A DNA stretch of 64,000 bases from WTGA01 sp965214055 (GTDB lineage Bacteria; Pseudomonadota; Gammaproteobacteria; Arenicellales; Poriferihabitantaceae): assembly GCA_965214055.1 (NCBI GenBank), contig OZ243931.1, positions 2,046,001-2,110,000 of the forward strand, in the 5' to 3' direction. The notes beneath the pieces were generated by a model. That model saw only the letters and a program-made list of their open reading frames with translations. It was not told the origin of the DNA and did not search any database. A program made the position numbers and the translations under genes. Shown here one piece after another: positions 1 to 9,038 of the stretch (the first letter of the stretch is position 1; every line of letters starts with the position of its first letter).

Positions 1-776
1 GTTTGTCTGCGTTGACCGCACAGGAGTTGAGCCATGCATTCCAGCACTCGGCAGAAAATCATCTGGTTGGTGTGGAGGGACGGCTGGAATTGTTGCATGG
101 CCTTGCATCGACGCTGGACAATCAGGCATCGGGTCAGGGAACGGGAGGGGGCGGTTATCATCGCCCAGGGTGTCTGATGGATGAAATTCTCACTATAGCG
201 AAACCGGGTTTGCATGGTGAACCCGTTGTCGGAGCCAGCGATATCCTGGATTTGGTCCTTAGGCGATTCGGGGAAATGTGGCCCCGGGGATACCATTGTC
301 AAGGTCTCAACCTGGGTGATTGCGGGTATCATTCCTTGTTGGAATCCGATGACCCGACAAGTGGCATCGTGCCTTTTCACAAGCTTTCCCAATGGTTGAC
401 TTATTCACTGGTGGAGCCCGTTGAGTGGGCGGGTGTCACGGTCGAGGGTCTGGATGACTTGACTGCATTGCCGGAATATCGCAATGGGGGACTGCTTCTT
501 GATATCGGCGCACTTCAACCCCTGGATGAGGCGTTGATGTTTTCGACATTGGCCCTGGATTCCGAAGCCGTGGTGGAGTGGCGGGCATTGACCGTCTACT
601 TGCTTGACCGGCTTGCGCTCCGGCTTCGCAGGTCCCTTGCATTGTCGGAGAAACAACTGCCTCTGGGGTCGGTTCTTCAGGGCGGGACATGGCTTGCGGG
701 GCGGGAACTGGCCAATCAGCTCCGGGCCAATGGAGCGCCGCCGCTCAGGCTCTTGATTGACGGCACGGTTTTTTAG
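1..776 (+). CDS. URC4/urg3 (DUF1688) family protein, 5' truncated by window edge
   Basis: The open frame runs from the first bases of the window to the stop at 774-776, so only the C-terminal ~257 residues are present; family members are usually around 400 residues. The ending (GAPPLRLLIDGTVF) matches the characteristic C-terminus of DUF1688 proteins, which include yeast Urc4, needed for the URC route of uracil catabolism. The biochemical role in bacteria is not settled. A TTG at position 3 is not a credible start because homologous sequence would continue upstream. The next gene, an ammonium transporter, lies 394 bases downstream, so nitrogen scavenging is a possible common theme, but that is inference. 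Confidence 0.75.
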   Translation, partial: LSALTAQELSHAFQHSAENHLVGVEGRLELLHGLASTLDNQASGQGTGGGGYHRPGCLMDEILTIAKPGLHGEPVVGASDILDLVLRRFGEMWPRGYHCQGLNLGDCGYHSLLESDDPTSGIVPFHKLSQWLTYSLVEPVEWAGVTVEGLDDLTALPEYRNGGLLLDIGALQPLDEALMFSTLALDSEAVVEWRALTVYLLDRLALRLRRSLALSEKQLPLGSVLQGGTWLAGRELANQLRANGAPPLRLLIDGTVF

Positions 777-1039
777 CCAGATTTTCAATGGGTTCGGGAG
801 GCTGGGAATCTTCTCCCTGGTCCATTGGTTGGATGGGATCGGGTGCCGGACCCGGTGGTTGCGTTGATCTGCCCTGTTCGCCATGGGGGCAGCCCGATGC
901 CGCCGCCAGAAAGAATCTGGTCAGTGCTGTAGCGGAATATTTCTACAAAAGAATATTAATATCAATCTGTTATAAAAATAATGTGTTAAATGAGTTTCGA
1001 TTTTGAAAGTAGCCTCAATTTTCGGATTGCCCCGGGTTT

Positions 1040-1069
1040 TTGGACAGGGGAAAGGCCCTGTGCTAGGAT
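1040..1069 (+). promoter_or_regulatory. candidate sigma-70 promoter upstream of amt
   Basis: TTGGAC (1040-1045) and TAGGAT (1064-1069) with an 18 bp spacer, about 100 bases before the amt start. It is the best -35/-10 pair seen in the 777-1170 intergenic stretch, which otherwise holds only an AT-rich segment (930-1010) and no convincing gene. No clear sigma-54 -24/-12 element was found, although amt genes are often nitrogen controlled. Confidence 0.3.
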
Positions 1070-1170
1070 CAAGCTGGGCGTGTGTATTCTGTCTTTGCCA
1101 TGCAATCGTCAAAGACAGGAAAAATTATAATTTTAACAAATGATGTAACAATTATTTAGGAGAGTTATAT

Positions 1171-2523
1171 ATGAGCGATCAACTGTCTGCATTTGTTGTA
1201 CTTTTTACCGAGTTCTATTATTGGCTCACCGTTGTATTGATGTTTCTGATCCACGTCGGGTTCTGTATGTACGAGGTGGGTGCCTCCCGAAGAAAAAACC
1301 ATCTGAACACATTGATGAAGAACACAATGTTGATTCCCTTGGTCACCATTACGTTTTTCTTCTTTGGTTGGTGGATATACTTTGCATTTCCAAATGGTCC
1401 GGGCATCCTGGGCGGTTTGGTGGAATCCCCCCATGCCCTGCCGTGGAGTGAATTGATGGGCGCACACATGGGGGCTGGTGCAGATGGCTGGGAAAGAATC
1501 AATGGAGTATTCTGGGCCGCGTTTCTGTTATTTTCCTGGACGGCGGCTTCCATTGTTTCAGGTGCAGTGATTGAAAGAATTCAATCCGGGGCCTTTTGGA
1601 TTCTTGCCGTTGCCATCGGATCGTTTTTCTGGATTATTGATGCATCCTGGGGATGGCATTCAGCTGGCTGGATGGTGCAGTTACTCGGTTATCACGATGC
1701 CTATGCATCCGGTGTGATTCACGCCATTGCCGGCGGATTCGCGTTGGGCGTATTGGTTGTTCTTGGGCCCAGAATCGGAAAGTTTGCTGCGGATGGAACC
1801 CCCCGGAATATCAATCCAAGAAACCCCTGGCTGGTGACCATCGGATTGTTTCTGATTTATACCGGTTTCTGGGGATTCTATGTGGCATGCAATATTCCAA
1901 TCTGGGATATTCAGGCTGGGGATGAGGTTTTTTACTCTGCCACGAATATTTACCTTGCGCCGACTACCCTGAGTGCGATTACATTCAATTTCCTGATGTC
2001 CCTTGCCGGCGGTTTGCTGGCGGGTTACTGGGTATCAAAAGGCGATGCATTCTGGACCTATTCATCCGGGCTGGCCGGAATCATTGCGGCGTCTGCCGGC
2101 AATGATCTCTATCATCCCATCCAGTCGATGTTCATTGCGATTGCCGGGGTCATTGTGATGTACAAGCTGCATTACTATGTAGAGCGGCGTTTCAAGATCG
2201 ATGATGCGGTCGGGGCCGTTGCAGTACATGGTTACGCGGGATTCTTTGGCGTCGTAATTGCCGGATTCATGCTCTGGGGATATCCTTCCTCACCCGACCC
2301 GACCTATGCCACCATCAACCCGTTTGGCCAGTTTGTCGGTGCACTCATCATGTTTGGTTTGCTGGGATTTCTGCCAGGCTGGATCATCTCGAAAATTCTG
2401 AATTCAGCCGGGATTCTGCGAATTCCCCGTTCAGTCGAGATTGCGGGCCTTGATACGAGAGCCCAATCGCTCATTGATGCGGAAGAACAGGCGATTATTG
2501 ATGCTGAAAGGCAGAATTCATAA
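1171..2523 (+). CDS. amt: Amt family ammonium (or methylammonium) transporter
   Basis: A 450-residue polytopic inner-membrane protein with about 11 hydrophobic segments, close to the usual 400-450 for Amt/AmtB. The twin pore histidines are visible in their expected contexts: GVIHAIAGG in the middle of the protein and VAVHGYAGFFG in the C-terminal third. An AGGAGAG Shine-Dalgarno sits 8 bases before the ATG. Amt proteins move ammonium, and some also methylammonium, across the membrane. No glnK lies beside it, which is unusual for amtB; instead it is followed by a tiny membrane protein gene. The methylamine-type genes a few kilobases away make a methylated substrate or the released ammonium plausible cargo, but this is inference. 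Confidence 0.88.
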   Translation: MSDQLSAFVVLFTEFYYWLTVVLMFLIHVGFCMYEVGASRRKNHLNTLMKNTMLIPLVTITFFFFGWWIYFAFPNGPGILGGLVESPHALPWSELMGAHMGAGADGWERINGVFWAAFLLFSWTAASIVSGAVIERIQSGAFWILAVAIGSFFWIIDASWGWHSAGWMVQLLGYHDAYASGVIHAIAGGFALGVLVVLGPRIGKFAADGTPRNINPRNPWLVTIGLFLIYTGFWGFYVACNIPIWDIQAGDEVFYSATNIYLAPTTLSAITFNFLMSLAGGLLAGYWVSKGDAFWTYSSGLAGIIAASAGNDLYHPIQSMFIAIAGVIVMYKLHYYVERRFKIDDAVGAVAVHGYAGFFGVVIAGFMLWGYPSSPDPTYATINPFGQFVGALIMFGLLGFLPGWIISKILNSAGILRIPRSVEIAGLDTRAQSLIDAEEQAIIDAERQNS

Positions 2524-2544
2524 CTCATCAGGAGGTAAATGAAA

Positions 2545-2739
2545 ATGACAACTGGATCTTTTACAGATTGGGCTGGTGTAATTGCCGATATTGGCCCGAT
2601 TTACCCGTTTGTTGGATCGGAGGGGTTTTTGGTCATCGCCGGACTCGTCTACTGGATCGCATGGCATGTGACGCAGTTGAAGAAGGAGGCAGCTGCCATG
2701 AAAGAAGAAGACGATTATTATCAATCCGGAGGAAGCTAG
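2545..2739 (+). CDS. small one-helix membrane protein downstream of amt
   Basis: A 64-residue product with one hydrophobic helix (GFLVIAGLVYWIAWHV, about residues 27-42) and a charged, Lys/Glu-rich C-terminus ending QSGGS. A strong GGAGG at 2531-2535 lies 9 bases before this ATG; the in-frame ATG at 2539 is only 3 bases from it and so less likely. It starts 21 bases after the amt stop and ends before a hairpin, so it is probably co-transcribed with amt. The family is not recognised; an accessory subunit or regulator of the transporter is a guess from position only. Confidence 0.6.
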   Translation: MTTGSFTDWAGVIADIGPIYPFVGSEGFLVIAGLVYWIAWHVTQLKKEAAAMKEEDDYYQSGGS

Positions 2740-2755
2740 TTTCTGTTGATATTGG

Positions 2756-2781
2756 ATTACCGGGTCTTCGGACCCGGTAAT
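2756..2781 (+). terminator. strong hairpin ending the amt transcription unit
   Basis: ATTACCGGGTC and its exact complement GACCCGGTAAT form an 11 bp stem closed by a UUCG tetraloop, 17 bases after the small membrane protein stop. There is no clear U-run after it, so it may act as a 3' stabilising hairpin or a weak terminator. Confidence 0.55.
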
Positions 2782-2924
2782 CGGCTTTCACTGGCTTCGG
2801 GACTGATCCCGGCAGGCCCGGCGCGCAACCAGGGGCCCGGGTTTCACGAGAAATCGCCGGATTCCCTGCAAATTATGTGTCGCGTGATATCCGGCGGCCG
2901 GGGTGTGATCGGGAAAGGGTGGTA

Positions 2925-5075
2925 TCACTTTCCCTGTTTCGGGTTGGCCACCACCCGGATCAAGGCATCTGCCGCAACGGCATCTCCCGCTGACACCATG
3001 AGCGGGTTGACCTCCATTTCCATCAGGACATCGGCATGGGCCTGAGAGAATTCAGCCAATTCCAGAACAGTGGCTGCCAGTTTGTCCAGGTCACATTGCC
3101 CACGGCCCCGAAAGCCGGTTAACAATGGAAAACACTGTAATTGCGCCAAACCATGTTTGATGGATTCGATGTTGACCGGCAACAACAGTGTTTGGGAGTC
3201 CCTGTACAGTTCGGCCAGAATACCGCCACCGGCAATCACCATGATCAATCCGAACTGGGGATCACGCTGAACGCCGATGAGGAGTTCGTGAATGGGATTC
3301 CGGATCATGGACTCGACCAGGACTCCCCTTATGTTGTTGATCGGGTGAGAAGCGATGGACTCCCGGATGGTGGCTATCGCACCCGCGATATCCTGCCGGC
3401 AGGTCAGACAGCCGGAAACAACGCCAAGTTCTGTTTTATGCGCCAAATCTTCCGCAACCAGTTTGATGATAACCGGAAAACCGATTTCATCCGCGGCTTC
3501 TTCAATGGCCTGACGGTCGCCCAGGGAAACAAGCCGACCGGTTGGAATGGGTATCCCCGAAGCGCTCAGCCATTGCTTGCTCTCCCACTCGTTCAATAAG
3601 CGGAACGATGTCTCCGCTGCATTTCCAGGGGTTTCAATCATGGAAAAACGGCACATATCCGGATCACGTATCAATCGGCTTCGGTTCCTTGCGTAACGGA
3701 CTGCATGACCCAGGGCATCGAGCCCACGGTCGATGCCCTGCAACGGGGTGATCCCGCCATTGGCATACATTTCCCTGGATTCCCGGTCAAAGTTCTCTGC
3801 CAGCTCGCTGCAGATCGCCGCCGGTATTTTCGCGGCCTTGACCGATTCCATGTAGGAGATTCCATCGGCACGATAAAAGGCATTGTCCGCCTCAAATTCT
3901 TCAGGAGGATAATCCTGGATAAAAATAGCCGCATCGAATGTGGTTTTCAATGCGGCAGAAAAAACCTTGGGCATCATCTCCTGGTTGCCCCACAGGGGCG
4001 TGGTGTAATCCAGGGGATTGGAGATGGTGGCAATATCCGGGAGCAATGATTTCAGTTCCCGTCGCACGGAATCGGATGGTTGGGGCAATGCCAGGCCCAC
4101 CCGATCACAATAATCGGCTACCATCAGGGCCTCACCGCCTGAGCACGTAAAGGCCGCAATCCGGTTTCCCTGGGGTATCCCGGAAATCGTCATGAATTTG
4201 AGGGTCTCCAGCATCACTTCCGGGGAATAGACCCGGATAATCCCAAGCCGGTCGAATAGGGCCTGGTGGGCTTCGTCCGCACCGGAAAGCGACCCGGTGT
4301 GGCTTACAGCCAGGCGTGAACCGATTGAAGAGCTGCCTGCCTTGAGCAATACGATGGGTTTTTCAGCCTGTAGTGCTTTCAATGCTGCACGGGAAAATCT
4401 TTCGATATCCCGGATCCCTTCCAGGTAGATGCCGAAAGCGGTAATGTTGGGATCATCGGTCAGCACCTCAATATAATCCTCAACAGCCAGCATGGCCTGG
4501 TTGCCTGCAGAGATCACATACGCCAGGGGCACCGAACGCTGGTTCATCACCATGTCTGCGGTGATCATGCCACTTTGCATGATCAAAGCAATCCCTTCTT
4601 CGCAACGATATGACCCAGCTCCAAAGGGCCATAATACGACATCGTGGATAAAATTGATCAGTCCGTAACAGTTGGGTCCGACCAGAGCCATATCCCCTGC
4701 CGCGTTCACCAGCTCCAGTTCGGCTTTTTTGCCTTCGTCTCCCGTCTCTCCATACCCGGCGGTGAAACAAACCACCCCGGCAGCCCCTCTGGCTTGCAAT
4801 GCCCGGATTACCGGTACTGCCCTGGAACGGGGGATGGCCAGGAAGACTGCATCGGGTGCTTCGGGCAGATCATGTACTGAGGCATAACAGGGTTGCCCCC
4901 CCATCTCTTCCCTGTTTGGATTCACACCCCATATTTTTCCATTGAATCTCCGAGCACATTGCCTGGCCGAATAGTCGGCATCGGCACCTCCAATAAAAGC
5001 AATATGCCGGGGTGCAAGCAGGCGCTTGAGATTCCGAGTTCGCTTTGTATTTTCTGGCATCATACTGTTTTTCAT
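2925..5075 (-). CDS. acetate--CoA ligase (ADP-forming)-like acyl-CoA synthetase
   Basis: A 716-residue single-chain NDP-forming acyl-CoA synthetase: CoA-binding Rossmann domain (about 20-140), succinyl-CoA-synthetase-like domains (about 150-460) and a C-terminal ATP-grasp domain (about 490-710). The phospho-histidine motif SHTGSLSG is present with His259, the residue that carries the phosphoryl group in acyl-CoA + ADP + Pi to acid + CoA + ATP chemistry, which runs reversibly. The acyl substrate cannot be deduced. The start at 5075 (MKNSMMPENT) has no strong ribosome binding site; the downstream Met is an alternative. It stands alone on the minus strand between the amt unit and the hydrolase gene. 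Confidence 0.85.
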   Translation of the reverse strand: MKNSMMPENTKRTRNLKRLLAPRHIAFIGGADADYSARQCARRFNGKIWGVNPNREEMGGQPCYASVHDLPEAPDAVFLAIPRSRAVPVIRALQARGAAGVVCFTAGYGETGDEGKKAELELVNAAGDMALVGPNCYGLINFIHDVVLWPFGAGSYRCEEGIALIMQSGMITADMVMNQRSVPLAYVISAGNQAMLAVEDYIEVLTDDPNITAFGIYLEGIRDIERFSRAALKALQAEKPIVLLKAGSSSIGSRLAVSHTGSLSGADEAHQALFDRLGIIRVYSPEVMLETLKFMTISGIPQGNRIAAFTCSGGEALMVADYCDRVGLALPQPSDSVRRELKSLLPDIATISNPLDYTTPLWGNQEMMPKVFSAALKTTFDAAIFIQDYPPEEFEADNAFYRADGISYMESVKAAKIPAAICSELAENFDRESREMYANGGITPLQGIDRGLDALGHAVRYARNRSRLIRDPDMCRFSMIETPGNAAETSFRLLNEWESKQWLSASGIPIPTGRLVSLGDRQAIEEAADEIGFPVIIKLVAEDLAHKTELGVVSGCLTCRQDIAGAIATIRESIASHPINNIRGVLVESMIRNPIHELLIGVQRDPQFGLIMVIAGGGILAELYRDSQTLLLPVNIESIKHGLAQLQCFPLLTGFRGRGQCDLDKLAATVLELAEFSQAHADVLMEMEVNPLMVSAGDAVAADALIRVVANPKQGK

Positions 5076-5610
5076 TCTCTACACTATGCCTGATAAATCT
5101 ACCAAATCAAGTATTGGGAAGAACCGGAATTTCTGAATACTCACTTCACAGGCGGGTCCATTCCCCCTGCTTCCCACCGGGTCCCACACCGGCCAGGGAC
5201 CCTCCTTTGCTCACTGGGTTTACCTGTCATGCAGTGGAGATTGTCCAGGCTTTCGCTCGCGCATGGTTGGAATGGTTTTTCAAGTGAGACGACCACTTGA
5301 TTTTTTGCATTTTCCAAAGCAGGACAGTGAACGGGGCCAAAGTACCGGAAACCGGCCATCCAAAGGCGAAAGACATGGCCGAAATGAGCCGGGAATCCGG
5401 AAAAAACCGGTTCAGACCGGCGGTCACGGGAAAATAAGGCCCTGTGCAATGGGCTGGAGGGATGAGAGGGGGTAAAATCCCTGCTGAAACCACAGAACAT
5501 GTCCTGTAAAGCCCTTTCATTGCTTACATTTGGACTCAAAGTTTGTTTAAGATACGGACTAGAAAGTAAAGCGCATTCAATGAACCCAAAAATTTTACAA
5601 CGATTTCCTG
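5076..5610. other. intergenic, no gene seen
   Basis: A 535-base stretch between divergent genes. The open frames here (for example 5227-5520 minus) have low-complexity, composition-driven translations and no recognisable domain. It presumably carries the divergent promoters, but no convincing -35/-10 pair was identified. Confidence 0.5.
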
Positions 5611-6432
5611 ATGGATAGTTATCTGAAAATTTGGGGAAGCCGGGGCGGTGTCCCCGCGTCCGGCCCTGAATTCAATGAAATGGGCCACGCGACGATCTGT
5701 ATTGAGCTGTCCCTCCCTTCCCAGACAGTCATCTTTGACGCAGGAAGCGGGATTGCACCGTTGGGCGAACACATTATCTCTAAAGAACAAAGCCCGCCGA
5801 TTACACTGCTTATCGGGCATTATCATGTGGATCATTTGATGGGGCTTCCATTCTTCAGGCCCATTTACAGCGATCAGTTTCAGGTTACCTGCCATTTGCC
5901 CAATCTGGCGGGTGGCCGTGGCAGGAAGTCGCTGGCCCGATTTTTTGCTCCACCGTTGTTCCCCGTCGAGCTGGATGCATTAAGCTCTACCGTCAAATTC
6001 AGGGAATTCAATCCCGGGGAGAATTTCTCGCTGGGAGAGGACCTCCAATGCAGAACCATGTTATTGGAGCATCCCGGGGGGAATACCGGGTATCGGGTCT
6101 ATAACCGTTCGGTTGATGTGACGGTCATGACGGATGTGGAGAATATTCATCCAGAGCCACTCGCCCAACTGATCAGGTTTGCCAAGGATACCCGGTATCT
6201 TCTTCTCGACAGTTCCTATTCCTCTGAACAGATTAAAACCAAACGGGGATGGGGACATTTGAGTGTTGATGATGTCGGCCAGATTGCCTCCGCGCTTCCA
6301 ACGACTACAATACTCATGATACATCATGATGTGATGAAACCCGATGTACAGGTCAGGTCGGATGCAGCACAAGTGATGCGCGCCCATTCCAACCTTGTCC
6401 TGTGCAGAGAAACGGAAAGTTACCATTTCTAG
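5611..6432 (+). CDS. MBL-fold metallo-hydrolase
   Basis: A 273-residue metallo-beta-lactamase-fold protein. The zinc-binding signature HYHVDH (HxHxDH, residues 70-75) is followed by LEHPGGNTGYR (third metal site), a TD pair in VMTDVE, LLLDSSY and a late HHDV. The fold binds two metal ions and hydrolyses phosphodiesters, thioesters or lactones; the sequence looks most like the cyclic-phosphodiesterase-like branch (opening SRGGVPASGPEFNEMGHAT resembles the GSRGS...G..T start of that group). The natural substrate is unknown. The ribosome binding site is weak. It precedes the DMGDH-like gene by 191 bases in the same direction, which may be coincidental. Confidence 0.75.
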   Translation: MDSYLKIWGSRGGVPASGPEFNEMGHATICIELSLPSQTVIFDAGSGIAPLGEHIISKEQSPPITLLIGHYHVDHLMGLPFFRPIYSDQFQVTCHLPNLAGGRGRKSLARFFAPPLFPVELDALSSTVKFREFNPGENFSLGEDLQCRTMLLEHPGGNTGYRVYNRSVDVTVMTDVENIHPEPLAQLIRFAKDTRYLLLDSSYSSEQIKTKRGWGHLSVDDVGQIASALPTTTILMIHHDVMKPDVQVRSDAAQVMRAHSNLVLCRETESYHF

Positions 6433-6623
6433 CGTACATACCGGAATCACCAGGTGGATTCTGAGTCGAAAATTTTCACCGGGCTCACCAACGCACAGGG
6501 CGAATGGGTTGCCGCGGGTTGAATGTACGGCATCCACAGACAGAATCCATTTCGCTCGTCCCCGGTCCATTGGGTGATGCACCCGGAACTCAGGCCGTTG
6601 CATTCCAATTCAGGACCAGTTAA

Positions 6624-9038
6624 ATGAAAAACAGTGCTCGGGTCGTGGTGATAGGTGGCGGGATTGCAGGTTGCTCAACCCTTTATCACCTTACCAAAGA
6701 GGGCTGGAGCGATGTTGTTCTGGTGGAGCGCGACGAATTGACCTCCGGGTCGACCTGGCATGCTGCGGCCCAGGTGACCCAGTTTGGAGCCAACCAGGCC
6801 ATGTTCGCCCTCAAGCGTTGCAGCATTGATTTATACCGGGAGCTGGCGGCAGACAAGGATTTTCCCATCAATTACCACATCACAGGGGGGATGCGCCTGG
6901 CACGCAAACCGGAGCATATCGATATTTACAAACATCATGTAGGAGTGGCCGGTGGGATGGGGGTGGAAATGGAGTACATCGACGCGAAAGAGGCCCGAAA
7001 ACGTCACCCGCTGATGAAAACCGATGATCTTCTGGGGGCATGGTGGGACCCGCTGGATGGAGATATCGACCCTGCCCAGCTGTGTTTTTCTTTGGCAAGA
7101 CAGGCGAGGCAATCCGGTGCGGAAGTGCAGCGATTTAACCCGGTCAGGAACATCACGCGCAAGGCCAGCGGTGAGTTCCTTGTTCACACTGAAAAAGGGG
7201 ATATCATCTGTGAAATGGTGGTCAATGCCGGTGGGTACCGGGCAAACGAAGTGGGTAAAATGCTCGGTGTAATCCATCCGGTGACCTCCATGGAGCACAT
7301 GTATTTCCTGACCGAGAGCATTCAACAGCTGGAAGCACTTGATTTCCGAGTGCCTATTATCCGTGACCCCGGGGGTGATTTTTATTCCCGACAGGAAAAG
7401 ACCGGATTGCTGGTGGGGGTTTACGAGCAGGCCTGCAAGCCCTTTGGCATGGAGGGCATTGATCCCCATTTTACGAAGTCACTGTGCCGTTCCGACCTGG
7501 ACCGTTGCCTTGACAACATGGAAACCATTTTTGAGTGCCTTCCCTGTCTGACCGAGACCGGAATCCACACGGTGGTTAATGGCCCGATTACCTACACCAT
7601 AGACGGGGCCCCGCTGGTGGGCCCCGTTCCCGGTGTGCCGAATGCCTTTGCCTGTGTCGGGTTGAGAGCGGGAATAGGGGAAGGCGGCGGTCTGGGAAAA
7701 ATCCTGGCTGAGACAATGGTACACGGAGAGTGTGAATGGGATGTCTGGTACCTGGACCCCAGGCGTTTCAGCCAGTATGCGAATACCGAGCATACCTGCC
7801 TCAAGGCCATTGAGGATTACCGGAATGAATTTCACTATCCTCTTCCCCATGAACATCGTCCGGCTGCACGGCTTGCGAGAACGACCCCTTTATTTGCGGT
7901 ACTGGACCAGTTGAACTGTGAATGGGGGGTGGTGGCCGGCTGGGAACGGGCATTGTTTTTCAAACCCCACCAGGATTTCATCCATGAACACAGCTACCGC
8001 TTTACGCCCACAAAACCGGTGATTGCCGATGAGATCAGAACACTGGTCAGGGGAGTGGGGATGATGGAGGTTTCCGGATTTAACCGCTATGAGATCAAGG
8101 GTCCCGGTGCAGGTGATTTCCTCAATACGGTGATTTGTGGTGCCATGCCTGAATTTCCCGGCAAGGTGAGATTGTGTTATCTGCTGACGGAAAAGGGCAG
8201 TGTATGGGCGGAAGCAACCCTTGTAAAACTGGATGAGGATCACTACTGGTATGGTTCAGCAGCCGCCGCGGAATGGCATGACCGGGACTGGTTGAATCGT
8301 TACAAACCGGATACAGTTTCCATTTCAGAAATGGCGGGCAGCCATACCACAGTGGTAGTCGCTGGTCCGAAATCACGGGACCTGTTGCAGTCCGTTTCTC
8401 CGCGTTGCGACTGGTCAAAAGAGGCTTTCCCCTGGATGCGGGCCAAATCCATGTTTATTGGCCATGCCGAAGTGTTCGCCATGAGTGTCAGTTTTTCCGG
8501 GGAACTGGCCTATGAACTCCATGTCCCCAATGAACAACTGTATCTCGTCTGGAAAATACTCGACCAGGCGGGCAAGGCATTTGGGTTGGGGTATTTCGGA
8601 TTGTACGCGACGGAATCCATGCGTATTGAAAAGGGTTATCTCCATTGGAAAGCTGATCTGATCTGTGAATACAATCCCTTGGAGACCGGACTGGACCGAT
8701 TTGTAAAACTGGACAAACCACATTTCGTTGGCAGGGAGAGCCTGTTGAAACAACGGTCTTGCGGCCATCGAAAACGAATGGTGTCCATGGTGGTGGACTG
8801 TGATATCGCCTGTGCTCATGGCGGTGACCCGGTCTTCAAAGCGGGCAGACAAATCGGTTCGGTGACTTCATCTGGATATGGGCATCGGGTGAACAGGAAT
8901 ATCGCATTGGCATTTATCGAGCCGGATGATGCGAAGATGGGAACGGAACTGGAAATTGGCATCCTGGGGGACCGCTATGGGGCGGTGGTGGTAGCCCCCT
9001 GCTTATATGACCCGGACAATACACGGGTGCGTGTTTAG
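6624..9038 (+). CDS. dimethylglycine/sarcosine dehydrogenase-like FAD oxidoreductase with GcvT domain
   Basis: An 804-residue fusion of an N-terminal DAO-type FAD domain (GGGIAG at 11-16; SGSTWHAA with His46, the position that is covalently flavinylated in DMGDH and SARDH) and a C-terminal aminomethyltransferase (GcvT) tetrahydrofolate domain (about 420-800). This layout and length match the dimethylglycine/sarcosine dehydrogenases, which oxidatively remove an N-methyl group and pass formaldehyde to tetrahydrofolate. Exact substrate cannot be told. An AGGA lies 8 bases before the ATG. The following mttB-like gene overlaps its 3' end, so the two are translated from one message and probably act in one pathway for glycine betaine or related methylated amines. 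Confidence 0.85.
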   Translation: MKNSARVVVIGGGIAGCSTLYHLTKEGWSDVVLVERDELTSGSTWHAAAQVTQFGANQAMFALKRCSIDLYRELAADKDFPINYHITGGMRLARKPEHIDIYKHHVGVAGGMGVEMEYIDAKEARKRHPLMKTDDLLGAWWDPLDGDIDPAQLCFSLARQARQSGAEVQRFNPVRNITRKASGEFLVHTEKGDIICEMVVNAGGYRANEVGKMLGVIHPVTSMEHMYFLTESIQQLEALDFRVPIIRDPGGDFYSRQEKTGLLVGVYEQACKPFGMEGIDPHFTKSLCRSDLDRCLDNMETIFECLPCLTETGIHTVVNGPITYTIDGAPLVGPVPGVPNAFACVGLRAGIGEGGGLGKILAETMVHGECEWDVWYLDPRRFSQYANTEHTCLKAIEDYRNEFHYPLPHEHRPAARLARTTPLFAVLDQLNCEWGVVAGWERALFFKPHQDFIHEHSYRFTPTKPVIADEIRTLVRGVGMMEVSGFNRYEIKGPGAGDFLNTVICGAMPEFPGKVRLCYLLTEKGSVWAEATLVKLDEDHYWYGSAAAAEWHDRDWLNRYKPDTVSISEMAGSHTTVVVAGPKSRDLLQSVSPRCDWSKEAFPWMRAKSMFIGHAEVFAMSVSFSGELAYELHVPNEQLYLVWKILDQAGKAFGLGYFGLYATESMRIEKGYLHWKADLICEYNPLETGLDRFVKLDKPHFVGRESLLKQRSCGHRKRMVSMVVDCDIACAHGGDPVFKAGRQIGSVTSSGYGHRVNRNIALAFIEPDDAKMGTELEIGILGDRYGAVVVAPCLYDPDNTRVRV

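Noticed and set aside
5227..5520. Minus-strand gene in the 5.1-5.6 kb gap
   Set aside because: No ribosome binding site, domain or credible composition; two overlapping frames are equally open.
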